A stretch of DNA of 64,000 bases, taken from contig NZ_JAALLT010000004.1 in assembly GCF_011059145.1 (NCBI RefSeq), forward strand, positions 248,001-312,000. The letters are read 5' to 3'. Below, piece by piece: positions 1 to 8,386 of the stretch. Below the pieces are notes generated by a model, which was given only the letters and a program-made list of their open reading frames with translations, did no database searches and was not told the origin of the DNA. The translations under genes were made by a program, and so were the position numbers. Numbering within the stretch: the stretch's first letter is position 1; each line of letters starts with the position of its first letter. The DNA comes from Halalkalibaculum roseum (GTDB lineage Bacteria > Bacteroidota > Rhodothermia > Balneolales > Balneolaceae).

Positions 1-196
1 ATTTGCTTTTATTCTCCCGCAGGGAAGCCTCATTGATGGTTTTATTGTTGATGGCATCCATCCGGGACAATCTGCCAATGGCATTATCCGGAGCCACAGG
101 TTTTGTGAGTTCTTTCAATTGTGCTATCTCTTCTTTGGTCTCCTCAATGCGCCTTTCGATGATTTCCCGGAGTTCATTAAGCTCTTGCTTTGTCAT
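1..196 (-). CDS. TraR/DksA-family C4 zinc-finger protein (partial, N-terminus only)
   Basis: The reading frame begins at the ATG complementary to 194-196 and runs off the left edge after 65 codons. The visible part is a charged N-terminal helix (TKQELNELREIIERRIEET) followed by a segment containing APDNAIGRLSRMDAINNK. In TraR/DksA-like proteins that segment precedes the C4 zinc finger, which would lie outside the window. Members bind RNA polymerase through the secondary channel or act as small regulators. The start is preceded by an AT-rich divergent region shared with the gene at 295. The family call rests on the DNAIGRLSRMDAIN signature; the zinc-finger cysteines cannot be checked. Confidence 0.72.
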   Translation of the reverse strand, partial: MTKQELNELREIIERRIEETKEEIAQLKELTKPVAPDNAIGRLSRMDAINNKTINEASLRENKSK

Positions 197-294
197 AATT
201 GTTCAGGTAATAGGTGGATACTTAATTTATATACACAAATTTATTATAATCACTAGCAGCCTTTATTTAACCTATTAATAACCACGGAGTTACT

Positions 295-738
295 ATGAAA
301 ATTTTTAAGACCTTCGGCTTACTTATTTTATTGCTAATCGGTTTCCAGCTGTCGGCGATTGCCCAGGGAAATGATGCCACTGCAAAGTTCAAGAAATATA
401 TTAACAATGTGGTTCAAAAGGTAGAAAAGGCAGAGAGCCCCGATCAAAAACGGAGCATATTGAATGACTCTTTTGACAATATGATCGACACCTTCGACAA
501 AGTATCCGGCATGAAGGGCGTTTCTGAGGATAATAAAGCCGCCATTGCAAAATTCCGATCTACCATAGTCGAAAAGAAAAACGAACTCAATGGCAATAAC
601 GGGTTTGCGGCCGTAAAGAATAACCAGTTGAACAACTTTGCCCATTATGTGCAACAGGACCTAGAACAGGCTGATGAGACCATTACTATCAGCGTTACTG
701 TGTTGCTGCTGATCATTATCATACTGTTGCTCCTATAA
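295..738 (+). CDS. Small exported helical protein with C-terminal hydrophobic tail, unknown function
   Basis: This is a 147-residue protein not recognised as a named family. Residues 1-23 form a signal peptide ending in SAIAQ. Residues 25-128 are charged and probably helical, rich in Lys, Asp, Asn and Gln and with no cysteine. The last 18 residues are almost only Ile, Leu, Val and Thr and the protein ends inside this hydrophobic stretch with no positive stop-transfer tail. It could be inserted by its C-terminus, or the tail could pack against the outer membrane; both are inference. A GC hairpin with a T run follows at 764-791, so the gene looks monocistronic. Confidence 0.7.
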   Translation: MKIFKTFGLLILLLIGFQLSAIAQGNDATAKFKKYINNVVQKVEKAESPDQKRSILNDSFDNMIDTFDKVSGMKGVSEDNKAAIAKFRSTIVEKKNELNGNNGFAAVKNNQLNNFAHYVQQDLEQADETITISVTVLLLIIIILLLL

Positions 739-763
739 ACAATATCAAAACCTAATTGTGTAG

Positions 764-791
764 AAGCGCGGCATAAGCCGCTCTTTTTTTC
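764..791 (+). terminator. Rho-independent terminator-like hairpin
   Basis: GCGGC at 768-772 pairs with GCCGC at 777-781 around an ATAA loop, and a run rich in T (TCTTTTTTTC) follows. It terminates the small exported protein gene, but its T run ends only three bases before the ATG of the next gene at 794, which is odd for a simple terminator. Confidence 0.7.
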
Positions 792-793
792 TT

Positions 794-1891
794 ATGAAGA
801 ACCTCTTCTCACGCACCTCTTTTTCCTCTTTATACATTGCCCTTATACTCTTCTTTTTAGCTGCCTGCTCCTCTTCGGGATCCCTGAAAAAGCAAAACGG
901 AGAGTTTGGGTCGCAAGATCAAGACGCAAATTATTCCATTATCTACCTTATTCACGGTGATGCAGACTATCTGTACCATGACTCTCTTGGAAGAGCCCTC
1001 CAAGCCGACCGAAAAGTGTTGGAAGAAGCTATTCGCGTGGGTGAACAGGCGAAAAGTGGGGAAGTGTTCATCTTTCACCAGCGGCCGGAACGAAAGGTAT
1101 TATGGATCTTTCCCAAAAAGGATCGCCGGTTCATTCATTACCGAGCGGGAGAACGCATTTCTGAGAAGCGATACTCCCCAACAGGGCAAAGCGATTCCGG
1201 CACATTCTCAGCCGAAGCCCGACTTTATGATGAATTCAAATCGACAGGAGATTCCATTAAACACAGATCACTTCTCTACTTTGGGCACGAGATTCCCTAC
1301 GAAAACGGGAAAGGATATTACCATTCGTTGAGCAGCACGTACATGAATACGGATACTTTCAGTTCGGGCATTCAGAGCTTCCTACCAGGGGATCTCAAAA
1401 AGTTTGACCTTATTACGCTTTCAACCTGTAATAACGGATCTCCGGATATGGTACATGCACTCAAGCCTCATACCCGTTACCTGCTGGCTTCACCCCAAAA
1501 CCTGCATCTGTCACATATCGACACAGAGGGGCTTTTCATATTAGAGAACCGGCCTGATGTTGAGGCTCGTGAAGTTGCTGACAAACTATCCAAAGATTCC
1601 TACCTCCGGCTGACGAAATCCATACAGACCGTAGTTTCACTTTCTGTTTACGATATGCATGAGGTGGGCCAAAATATTCAGGGTATTGACTCTACCTACC
1701 AAAATTACCTTAAATCGGGCTCAGCGGCCGATCCCGGCTCAGATAACATCGACTGTACCGAGCTACCTTTTTTCGACCAAGAGTCTGTATTTACCGAAGG
1801 GGTGTCCATCCGTTATCGTCCGCCCCGCTTTGGACCTAAGGCTAATAAGACTACCCATTCCGGTTGGGGATGTAAGGATGTGGACTCCTGA
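794..1891 (+). CDS. Predicted clostripain/caspase-fold lipoprotein (putative cysteine peptidase)
   Basis: This 365-residue protein starts with a lipoprotein signal; the lipobox LAAC places the lipidated cysteine at residue 25. Two motifs resemble the His-Cys dyad of clan CD peptidases (clostripain C11, caspases): YFGHEI with His165 and LSTCNNGSP with Cys212, 47 residues apart and each preceded by a hydrophobic strand. A further strand, IIYLIHGDADYLYHD, lies near residue 50. Caspase-type peptidases have similar dyad spacing, so a membrane-anchored cysteine peptidase is plausible, but this is inference from motif and spacing. ATG 794 is needed for the signal peptide. No ribosome binding site is visible, and the T run of the upstream hairpin abuts the start. 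Confidence 0.6.
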   Translation: MKNLFSRTSFSSLYIALILFFLAACSSSGSLKKQNGEFGSQDQDANYSIIYLIHGDADYLYHDSLGRALQADRKVLEEAIRVGEQAKSGEVFIFHQRPERKVLWIFPKKDRRFIHYRAGERISEKRYSPTGQSDSGTFSAEARLYDEFKSTGDSIKHRSLLYFGHEIPYENGKGYYHSLSSTYMNTDTFSSGIQSFLPGDLKKFDLITLSTCNNGSPDMVHALKPHTRYLLASPQNLHLSHIDTEGLFILENRPDVEAREVADKLSKDSYLRLTKSIQTVVSLSVYDMHEVGQNIQGIDSTYQNYLKSGSAADPGSDNIDCTELPFFDQESVFTEGVSIRYRPPRFGPKANKTTHSGWGCKDVDS

Positions 1892-2051
1892 CCTTATTCG
1901 GATAATCAGTTTGATCGACAATTTTTACTGAAGCGTGGCTATGATTTTACGTTTGAAAGAATACCCTCTTTTGAAGTTCCAAGACACTACACTTATTTTT
2001 ATGACGGTATAATTATAATACCTCGTAGCAAATATGTTTACGTGGTAATGA

Positions 2052-2241
2052 CCCTTTAAAAGCTGCAAAGCTTTCGGGATAAATAGTATACTTAACCCTG
2101 TAAAGGGCCTTTTTATGGAATAATAGGGTTTATCAAAAAAAAATATTATACTTATACCGTTCGATAAAACATGTATAAAATTCATGTATTATCAACGTTT
2201 TAATTGGAAGCATAAGAAGATTAATATTTGGAGATTTAGGC
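2052..2241 (+). promoter_or_regulatory. Long AT-rich leader of the cold-shock gene, possibly structured
   Basis: The 350 bases between 1891 and 2242 hold no convincing gene. CCCTTTA at 2052-2058 can pair with TAAAGGG at 2101-2107, enclosing a smaller AAAGC/GCTTT hairpin, and a T-rich stretch follows. Cold-shock genes often carry long structured 5' leaders that sense temperature, so this is a candidate leader. The transcription start is unknown and no standard promoter was recognised. Confidence 0.3.
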
Positions 2242-2451
2242 ATGGCAGAAAGAGAAGTCGGAACCGTTAAGTGGTTTCATAATGGTAAAGGATACGGATT
2301 CATAACTCGCGAAGAAGGTGAAGATATTTTTGTTCACTTCAGCGAAATTGCAATGGAAGGCTATAAAAAGCTGGAAGAAGGTATGAAGGTTGAGTTTACT
2401 GTAGCAGAAGGCGAGAAAGGCCTTCAGGCACAGGAAGTGATACCCATTTAA
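2242..2451 (+). CDS. csp: Cold-shock domain protein (CspA family)
   Basis: At 69 residues this is a single cold-shock OB-fold of normal length. It contains GTVKWFHNGKGYGFI, including the RNP1 motif KGYGFI, and the RNP2-like segment DIFVHF, whose aromatic residues stack on single-stranded RNA or DNA. Such proteins act as cytoplasmic RNA chaperones that melt secondary structure. The gene is monocistronic, with a long upstream leader and a strong terminator hairpin immediately downstream. Confidence 0.96.
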   Translation: MAEREVGTVKWFHNGKGYGFITREEGEDIFVHFSEIAMEGYKKLEEGMKVEFTVAEGEKGLQAQEVIPI

Positions 2452-2472
2452 TTTCAAGTTTTTTATTTTTAG

Positions 2473-2508
2473 GCACCATTCATCCCTGAATGGTGCTTTC
2501 TTTATTTT
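2473..2508 (+). terminator. Rho-independent terminator of the cold-shock gene
   Basis: A perfect 10-bp stem, GCACCATTCA with its complement, spans 2473-2496 around a TCCC loop and is followed by the T-rich run TTTCTTTATTTTA. Confidence 0.9.
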
Positions 2509-2645
2509 ATCGGGCTTACCCCGGTTGCCCGTTTTCGGTATTCGGGGTTCCTTATGTCTCCTCGCTTCTTATTTACCCGATACATTTCTTTTTTTACTAT
2601 TTCCTGATTCATTTGAATATTAACTCATCAATTCATTAGTAAATC

Positions 2646-2855
2646 ATGGAAAATCACACCTATAAGTTAATTGAGATTACCGGTACATCCGACAAGTCAA
2701 TTGAAGATGCTATAGAACGAGCAGTAAGCAAAGCCGCAAATTCAGTCGATGAACTGCGCTGGTTTAAGGTTATGGAAACCCGGGGTACTATTGATGAAGA
2801 TCATGTACAGCAGTGGCAGGTGACCCTGAAAATCGGATTTACTCTGAAAGATTAA
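2646..2855 (+). CDS. Dodecin (flavin-storage protein)
   Basis: This 69-residue protein matches dodecin in length and pattern: YKLIEITGTSDKSIEDAI, then Trp39 in ELRWFKV, and the C-terminal strand QVTLKIGF. In dodecins the equivalent tryptophan stacks on the isoalloxazine ring of flavins, and twelve subunits form a hollow cytoplasmic shell that binds riboflavin or FMN and protects against flavin photochemistry. The gene stands alone between the cold-shock gene and a convergent histidine kinase. Riboflavin genes occur in the same window at 48.9-50.7 kb but are not linked to it. Confidence 0.93.
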   Translation: MENHTYKLIEITGTSDKSIEDAIERAVSKAANSVDELRWFKVMETRGTIDEDHVQQWQVTLKIGFTLKD

Positions 2856-2948
2856 CGACTCAGACTTTAATTGATTGATTTCGCCCTGAGAGTGACTGGA
2901 TGTCGATCAGGGAATACCTTAAACATACCCGACTTGAGCAGGTTCCGT

Positions 2949-4802
2949 TTAAGTATTGGTGGTATTGGCTTTACTCTGCTTATCCAGGATATGATACTCC
3001 AATTTTTCCTGTAGCTCTACAGGATTGAAAGGCTTGGTAATAAAATCATTCATCCCGGAAGCGTATACTTTCTCTTTAACCTCTTTCAGAGCGGCAGCCG
3101 TCAATGCGATGATAGGTATATTGCGCTTTCTTTGGTCGTCTATGGTACGTATGGCCTGTGATGACTGGTAGCCGTCCATCATCGGCATCTGCAAGTCCAT
3201 GAGAATAATGTGGAAGTGTTCGTCTGCTACTTTGTTCAGCGCCTCATTACCGTTATTGGCAACTGTAATTTTCATATTCCACTTTTCAAGGAATCGCGTC
3301 ATCACCTTCTGGTTGATTAAGTTGTCTTCAACCAGCAAGACTTTGATGCCCTCCAGACTCTTCGAAGTGATACGCTTATCAGACTGCAATTTGTCAACCT
3401 GGGATTCATCCCCAAGTTCATAGGTTAAATCTACATAGAAGGTGCTGCCCTCGCCTTTAGTGCTTTCGACTCGGATAGAACCTCCCTGCAGATCAACCAG
3501 CTTTTTGCTGATGGTCAGTCCCAGCCCGGTACCGCCGAAGATGCGGCTGGTGTCGGTTCGCTCCTGAGTAAAGCTTTCAAATATTTTCTCCTGCTTATCC
3601 TTTGAAATTCCAACACCCGTATCAGCAACATAAAATTGCAGGCTGACGTCATTGTCTTCCTGGCCGGTTTTATTGACTCCGATCTTAACTTCACCTTCGT
3701 CAGTGAATTTTACGGCATTGCTTACCAGGTTATTTAAAATCTGAGTAAGCCTGTTAGAATCGCCCAGCAATACATCCGGCACGTCATCTTCAATCTCCAA
3801 TTTCAATTCTATGCCCTTCTTCTGGGTATTAAAACGAAAGCTTTCTATAATGCCCTTCAGCAGATAAGGCAAATCGAAATCAAGGTCTTCAAATTCAATT
3901 TTACCGGATTCAATTTTGGAGAAGTCAAGTACATCATTGATCAGAGATAGCAAGGTTTTCGCGGAGAAGTCGAGTATCTCCAGTTGCTCCAGCTGATCTT
4001 CCCGGGGATTGTCTTTGGCGAGCAGGTTGGTCATCCCGATAATGGCATTCATCGGGGTTCGTATTTCATGACTCATGGTGGAAAGAAATTCTGTCTTGGC
4101 CTTAGAACCCTCTTCTACCTTCTTTTTGGCCTCTTCGAGCTTTTTAACATTATCCTCCAGCTCGCTTTTCTTCTGAATCAGTTCATCGTTGAGCTCTTGT
4201 GTCTGTTGAAGCAATTCTTCCGTGCGCTCTTCCGCCAGGTCTTTAGACTCGGAAAACTTGTTAAAGACCATCCAGGTAGTAATGAAGGCAGAACCCAGAA
4301 TGCTCCATTTGATAAGATTGGATCCCTGGGTAGAGATGTAAATCTTGTCAAAAATGATATAATCCAATACAAAATAAGCTATTACACACATCATGATGCC
4401 TATGTTTCGCAGGCGTACCTGTTCTTTTTCAAACAGAAGGATGGAAAGACCGCAGGCCGGTACCAAAAAGGTTTGAATCAGCATGTCTTTTCCGAAAACC
4501 GAACTGAGAATAATGATCCCAATCACGACGTAGGCGATCAAAAGGAATTTTGAAGTATTCTCATAGCCCTTTCTGGCAAGAATTGGAATAAGTGAAAAGG
4601 CAACCGCTTCGCTCAAAAAGAACCAGGAGAGCGAAACCGAACTGTTGATATAAAATGCTACCAGGAAAAGCAGTGAAAATCCGACAAGCGAGAAAGAAAC
4701 GGTGTTGAGAGTGATTAAACCGCTTTTTTTAATCTTGGCAACATTATCCTTTGCCAGGTCCTTCCCCAGGGCAATTTCTTTTATGTTGGATAATGTAGGC
4801 AT
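2949..4802 (-). CDS. Membrane hybrid sensor histidine kinase/response regulator
   Basis: This 617-residue protein has about six hydrophobic segments (residues 30-180), a coiled coil (185-235), then a HisKA domain with SHEIRTP and phospho-acceptor His245. The HATPase domain follows, with N box NNLVSNAVKF near 357, G1 DTGVGIS near 394 and G2 GGTGLGL near 423. The C-terminal receiver domain (486-600) carries VEDN, phospho-acceptor Asp536 in LMDLQMP, and Lys590 in ITKPF. All catalytic residues seen are intact. It lacks a periplasmic loop large enough for a classical sensor, so the signal may be sensed in the membrane. No Hpt or separate regulator gene is adjacent, so its phosphorelay partner is unknown. 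Confidence 0.93.
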   Translation of the reverse strand: MPTLSNIKEIALGKDLAKDNVAKIKKSGLITLNTVSFSLVGFSLLFLVAFYINSSVSLSWFFLSEAVAFSLIPILARKGYENTSKFLLIAYVVIGIIILSSVFGKDMLIQTFLVPACGLSILLFEKEQVRLRNIGIMMCVIAYFVLDYIIFDKIYISTQGSNLIKWSILGSAFITTWMVFNKFSESKDLAEERTEELLQQTQELNDELIQKKSELEDNVKKLEEAKKKVEEGSKAKTEFLSTMSHEIRTPMNAIIGMTNLLAKDNPREDQLEQLEILDFSAKTLLSLINDVLDFSKIESGKIEFEDLDFDLPYLLKGIIESFRFNTQKKGIELKLEIEDDVPDVLLGDSNRLTQILNNLVSNAVKFTDEGEVKIGVNKTGQEDNDVSLQFYVADTGVGISKDKQEKIFESFTQERTDTSRIFGGTGLGLTISKKLVDLQGGSIRVESTKGEGSTFYVDLTYELGDESQVDKLQSDKRITSKSLEGIKVLLVEDNLINQKVMTRFLEKWNMKITVANNGNEALNKVADEHFHIILMDLQMPMMDGYQSSQAIRTIDDQRKRNIPIIALTAAALKEVKEKVYASGMNDFITKPFNPVELQEKLEYHILDKQSKANTTNT

Positions 4803-4922
4803 CAGGCTGTATCAGATAGCAATTTTACCATAAATGTATAGAAATGTAGCAAACCTTAAAACTTATCCCGTAAAATATTTATTAAGATGCTTTAACCCGG
4901 CATGCTTAAAAAAGCCGTAAAA

Positions 4923-5366
4923 TCAGGCTTCAGCCTGTTCCTGCTGCATTTTTGTCTTGTAGGCCATAGCATAGATTTTCATCTGCTTCACCATGGAAGC
5001 TAAACCGTTTGATCGGGTCGGAGAAAGGTGTTCTTCCATGCCGATTTTCTGTATAAATTCCGGTTTGGTGGAAATGATGGTGTCAGGATCTTGCCCGGAA
5101 TAGAACCGAACCATGAGGGCAACCAATCCTTTGGTTATTGCCGCATCACTATCGGCCTCAAAGATCACCTTCCCGTCTTTCAGCCTGGTATGAAGCCACA
5201 CTTGTGATTGACATCCCCTCACAAGATTGTCTTCAATTTTATACTCTTCATCCAGCGGTTCAAGATCACGACCGAGTTTGATAATATATTTATAGCGTTC
5301 GGTCCAATCTACAAGAGCGGCAAACTCCTTAATAATGTTCTGCTGTATTTCCTGGATATCCGCCAT
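4923..5366 (-). CDS. sufE: SufE family sulfur-acceptor protein
   Basis: This 147-residue protein has the SufE layout: an N-terminal helical part and the loop VRGCQSQVWL with the sulfur-accepting Cys52. SufE takes the persulfide from the cysteine desulfurase SufS and passes it to the SufBCD scaffold for Fe-S cluster assembly in the cytoplasm. No other suf gene is present in this window, so sufE is detached from its operon. It lies 74 bases downstream of the PAS-protein gene on the same strand. Confidence 0.92.
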   Translation of the reverse strand: MADIQEIQQNIIKEFAALVDWTERYKYIIKLGRDLEPLDEEYKIEDNLVRGCQSQVWLHTRLKDGKVIFEADSDAAITKGLVALMVRFYSGQDPDTIISTKPEFIQKIGMEEHLSPTRSNGLASMVKQMKIYAMAYKTKMQQEQAEA

Positions 5367-5440
5367 ATCAATGATTTGTTAACGGTTCTCTTTCTATCCA
5401 AGATAACAAATATTTGTTCCGATCTATATACCCGGACCGA

Positions 5441-6697
5441 TTAAACCGGATCAGCAGTTACTTTTATACTTATGGCCCCTGTGGCACAGATTACATTGTC
5501 GTCTTCATCCGATCGTGGCTTGCCGTAATCTATAATATCTACATAATCTCCTTCCTTACTTCTAATGCGATACTCACAAGTTGACTGATTGCCTTTCAGT
5601 ATCTTTTGGAAGTGATCTATTACCTTATCATAGTCATCATCGTGAACCAGTTCTTTCAAACCTCCCGGTTGTCTCACTTTTTCAGGTGAAATCCCCGTCA
5701 TTTCCGGGAAGTCCTCAGAAACATATTCCATTACGGGTTTACCGTTCTCTATAGTTACCCGGTAATTAAACTCAGATGCCTTCTCAAAAACGTTCATAAA
5801 ATTCTGGTTACGCTTTTTGAGAGTATCCATGATGCGCTTCTGTAGGGAGATATTTTCAATCTCAGCACGGATCAAATCCTGGTCTTTCAGCTCAAGAATT
5901 TCGGTTTTGCCCTTGATCTGGATAGGCACACCGTTCTTATGCTTGATAATACCTTTGAATTCCTGGGCGTCAAAGTTCTTTAGGTCAAAATCATTTTCAA
6001 ATCTATTCTGAAGGGATGTTCGGTACTTTTTGGGGAAGAGTTCCCAAACTTTGATCTGCTTCAGTTCGTCTTTATCGTAATTTACGAGCTCACGGAACGA
6101 CTTATTGGCCATGACGATATTTCCTTGCTCGTCAACGTCAATGACCGTTCGTTTCGACTCTTCATGCAGATCATCAAATTCAACATTGGTATCGACCAGT
6201 ACTTTTTCAGCACGCTTACGCTCGGTTATATCGTGCTGATAGGAGACCCAGTGTGTCAATTTGCCTTCTGAGTCGGTCAGCGGATGAATATCCCACTGGT
6301 TGACGAACTCGGTTCCGTCCTTTCTGTAATTGATAGCCTGACCAAAAAATGCCTGGCCTTCTCTAAGTTTGCGCTTCAACTTATCTAATATCGCACGATC
6401 AGTTTTTGGACCCTGCAAAATTCTGGGTGTTTTGCCAATAACTTCTTCACGGCTGTAACCTGTCATCTTGCAGAAACCGTCATTTACATAGACAATTTTA
6501 GGTCCCGGCTTCTCAAGATCAAGCTCCGTGATTAAAATCGAGTCATAATCGTTCTGAATGGCAGATTCCAACAGGTTTAGATGCTGCTGGTATTTCTCTT
6601 TTTCTTCCTCTACTTCATTAAACAGCTCTTTTAACTTTTTGTAGGCCTTCTCGTCTTTGCTGAGCTCTTGTAGATGTTTGTCGATATTAGATTGCAT
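5441..6697 (-). CDS. Triple-PAS protein with LOV-like first domain and no output domain
   Basis: This 418-residue soluble protein has a short coiled coil (1-45) and three PAS domains at about 46-165, 175-290 and 300-415. The first closely resembles LOV domains (GKTPRILQGPKTD, NYRKDGTEF, GKLTHWV, then DITERK), but the photoactive cysteine position of GRNCRFLQ is a proline (Pro91), so canonical flavin adduct formation should not occur. No kinase, GGDEF, EAL or HTH domain follows. It may signal through protein contact, for example with the hybrid kinase at 2949, or may be a sensor subunit; that is inference. sufE follows on the same strand. Confidence 0.82.
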   Translation of the reverse strand: MQSNIDKHLQELSKDEKAYKKLKELFNEVEEEKEKYQQHLNLLESAIQNDYDSILITELDLEKPGPKIVYVNDGFCKMTGYSREEVIGKTPRILQGPKTDRAILDKLKRKLREGQAFFGQAINYRKDGTEFVNQWDIHPLTDSEGKLTHWVSYQHDITERKRAEKVLVDTNVEFDDLHEESKRTVIDVDEQGNIVMANKSFRELVNYDKDELKQIKVWELFPKKYRTSLQNRFENDFDLKNFDAQEFKGIIKHKNGVPIQIKGKTEILELKDQDLIRAEIENISLQKRIMDTLKKRNQNFMNVFEKASEFNYRVTIENGKPVMEYVSEDFPEMTGISPEKVRQPGGLKELVHDDDYDKVIDHFQKILKGNQSTCEYRIRSKEGDYVDIIDYGKPRSDEDDNVICATGAISIKVTADPV

Positions 6698-6879
6698 AAT
6701 TAATTACATGATTACAATTTTCGTAAATATATAACTATCCCTATGTACTGGTCATCTCACGCAAACATGGAATGTCGTAAGTATCATTCCGGAAAAATCA
6801 TTTTTTATTCGATTTCCGAAAAATTTATTAAATAATTGTTTTTTAATTACTTATAACACAAATATTGGTACAAATAGAA

Positions 6880-6905
6880 AAAGTCCGGATAAGTATCCGG
6901 ACTTT
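6880..6905 (-). terminator. Rho-independent terminator of the acyl-CoA dehydrogenase gene
   Basis: The hairpin GTCCGGATA / TATCCGGAC at 6883-6902 is extended by AAA/TTT pairs. On the minus strand it is followed by TTTTTCTATTT. It lies 24 bases past the stop of the dehydrogenase gene and may work in both directions. Confidence 0.8.
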
Positions 6906-6928
6906 TATTTTACTTATATGTGCCAGAA

Positions 6929-8092
6929 CTACTTTAACAGCAGTTTTGAAATAGTATTAAGCTGCATATTAGAAGTCCCCTCATAGATTTTACCGATTTT
7001 TGAATCACGGTAAAACTTCTCAACAGGATACTCTTTCACGTAGCCATATCCGCCAAACAGGTCGATTGCCAATGAACTGACGCTTTCGGCAACTTCCGAA
7101 GAGTGATACTTGGCCATGGCTGCCTCTTTCAAAAAACTTTCACCATTCTCCTTCAGCCTTGCAGAATTGTAGACCAGCAGACGTGCGGTTTCAATATCGG
7201 TTGCCATCTTAGCCAGCTGAAATTGTACCCCCTGGAAGTCAGATACTGCCTGTCCGAACTGCTTGCGTTCCTGGGTATAAGCCAAGGCAGCGTCGAAAGC
7301 ACCCTGCGCAATACCGATCATCTGTGCACCGATTCCAATTCGTCCTTCATTTAGTGTCTCAATGGCAACCTTGTACCCTTTACCGACTTCACCCAATACA
7401 TTTTCTTTAGGTACGATGCAGTCTTCAAGTAAAATTTCACAGGTTGAGCTGGCACGAATGCCCATCTTATTCTCTTTCTTGGAAACCGAAAATCCTTCAA
7501 AATCGCGCTCTACGATAAACGCGGTAATTCCCTTATATCCTGCATCGGGATTCAGGTTTGCAAATACCAGGAATATGTCAGCCTCATTGGCATTGGTAAT
7601 CCAGAGCTTGGCACCGTTTAGTTTGTAGTGGTCACCCTTATCTTCTGCCGTCGCTTTGAGGGCAAAAGCATCGCTCCCGGAACCGGCCTCGGAAAGACAG
7701 TAAGCTCCTACCTTCTTATTTGCAAGCTGAGGGAGATATTTCTGCTTGGTCTCTTCACTTCCCCAACGCAAAAATGCGTTATTAACCAGGGTATTTTGTA
7801 CGTCCATGAAAACTGCTGCAGAAGCATCAACCTTTGAAATTTCTTCAATAGCAACGATAGACATGAAGAAGGTACCTCCTCCGCCTTGGTATTTTTCAGG
7901 CACTTCAATACCCATCAGACCCATGTCAAAAAACTGCTGCACTAGATCGGGATCCAGCTTAGCCTTCTCATCCATCTCCTGAACTTTAGGTTTGATTACG
8001 GTATTGGCAAAATCGGCGGCCGCCTCTTTTAGCATCTGCTCATCTTCGGTAAGTTTCGTCAAGGGAGGCATCATCTGTTCTACTTGTTCCAT
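6929..8092 (-). CDS. Acyl-CoA dehydrogenase, short/branched-chain type
   Basis: The 387-residue protein has the full acyl-CoA dehydrogenase fold: an N-terminal helical domain, the FAD-binding segment YCLSEAGSGSDAFALK, and the catalytic base Glu371 in KIYEGTSNMQLNT. Segments such as VQNTLVN, MGIRASSTC and LNEGRIGIGAQM resemble mammalian short/branched-chain acyl-CoA dehydrogenase more than butyryl-CoA enzymes, from memory. It would oxidise acyl-CoA to 2-enoyl-CoA and pass electrons to ETF. The divergent neighbours mutA-mutB-meaB suggest isoleucine/valine or odd-chain breakdown leading to propionyl-CoA. A terminator lies downstream, and there is no ETF gene nearby. Confidence 0.94.
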   Translation of the reverse strand: MEQVEQMMPPLTKLTEDEQMLKEAAADFANTVIKPKVQEMDEKAKLDPDLVQQFFDMGLMGIEVPEKYQGGGGTFFMSIVAIEEISKVDASAAVFMDVQNTLVNNAFLRWGSEETKQKYLPQLANKKVGAYCLSEAGSGSDAFALKATAEDKGDHYKLNGAKLWITNANEADIFLVFANLNPDAGYKGITAFIVERDFEGFSVSKKENKMGIRASSTCEILLEDCIVPKENVLGEVGKGYKVAIETLNEGRIGIGAQMIGIAQGAFDAALAYTQERKQFGQAVSDFQGVQFQLAKMATDIETARLLVYNSARLKENGESFLKEAAMAKYHSSEVAESVSSLAIDLFGGYGYVKEYPVEKFYRDSKIGKIYEGTSNMQLNTISKLLLK

Positions 8093-8386
8093 GCAATAGC
8101 TTGCTTTAAATTCGATGTTCTTTCAATTGAATACCGTCATCAATATAGGAAATCATAAGTATATTTTTAGCGTTCTTTTAGGAGGGTTTGAGAAGTAATC
8201 GATGTTCATGAACGGGTTAGTAAAGTAACAACAGCCTGTTTATTTTGATGTAGAAGAACTGCAGGGATCATCACGAAGACAAATGATTGATTCAATCCCT
8301 AAACAGATGTGTGATGTACCATACGAAAACGTGTAATTATTATTTTTATACTATTTGCGCGATAAAACCAGTATAAATAAATCACT

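Noticed and set aside
3-278. Open frame of 91 codons on the plus strand at the left edge
   Set aside because: It lies antisense over the TraR/DksA-like gene, whose minus-strand frame has a clear family signature; the plus frame is a shadow.
1925-2185. Open frame on the minus strand between the lipoprotein and csp genes
   Set aside because: The sequence is AT-rich leader; the product has no domain and the frame conflicts with the probable csp promoter region.
8093-8386. Possible cobalamin riboswitch ahead of mutA
   Set aside because: No B12-box sequence or clear paired elements of that class were seen in the 294-base spacer.
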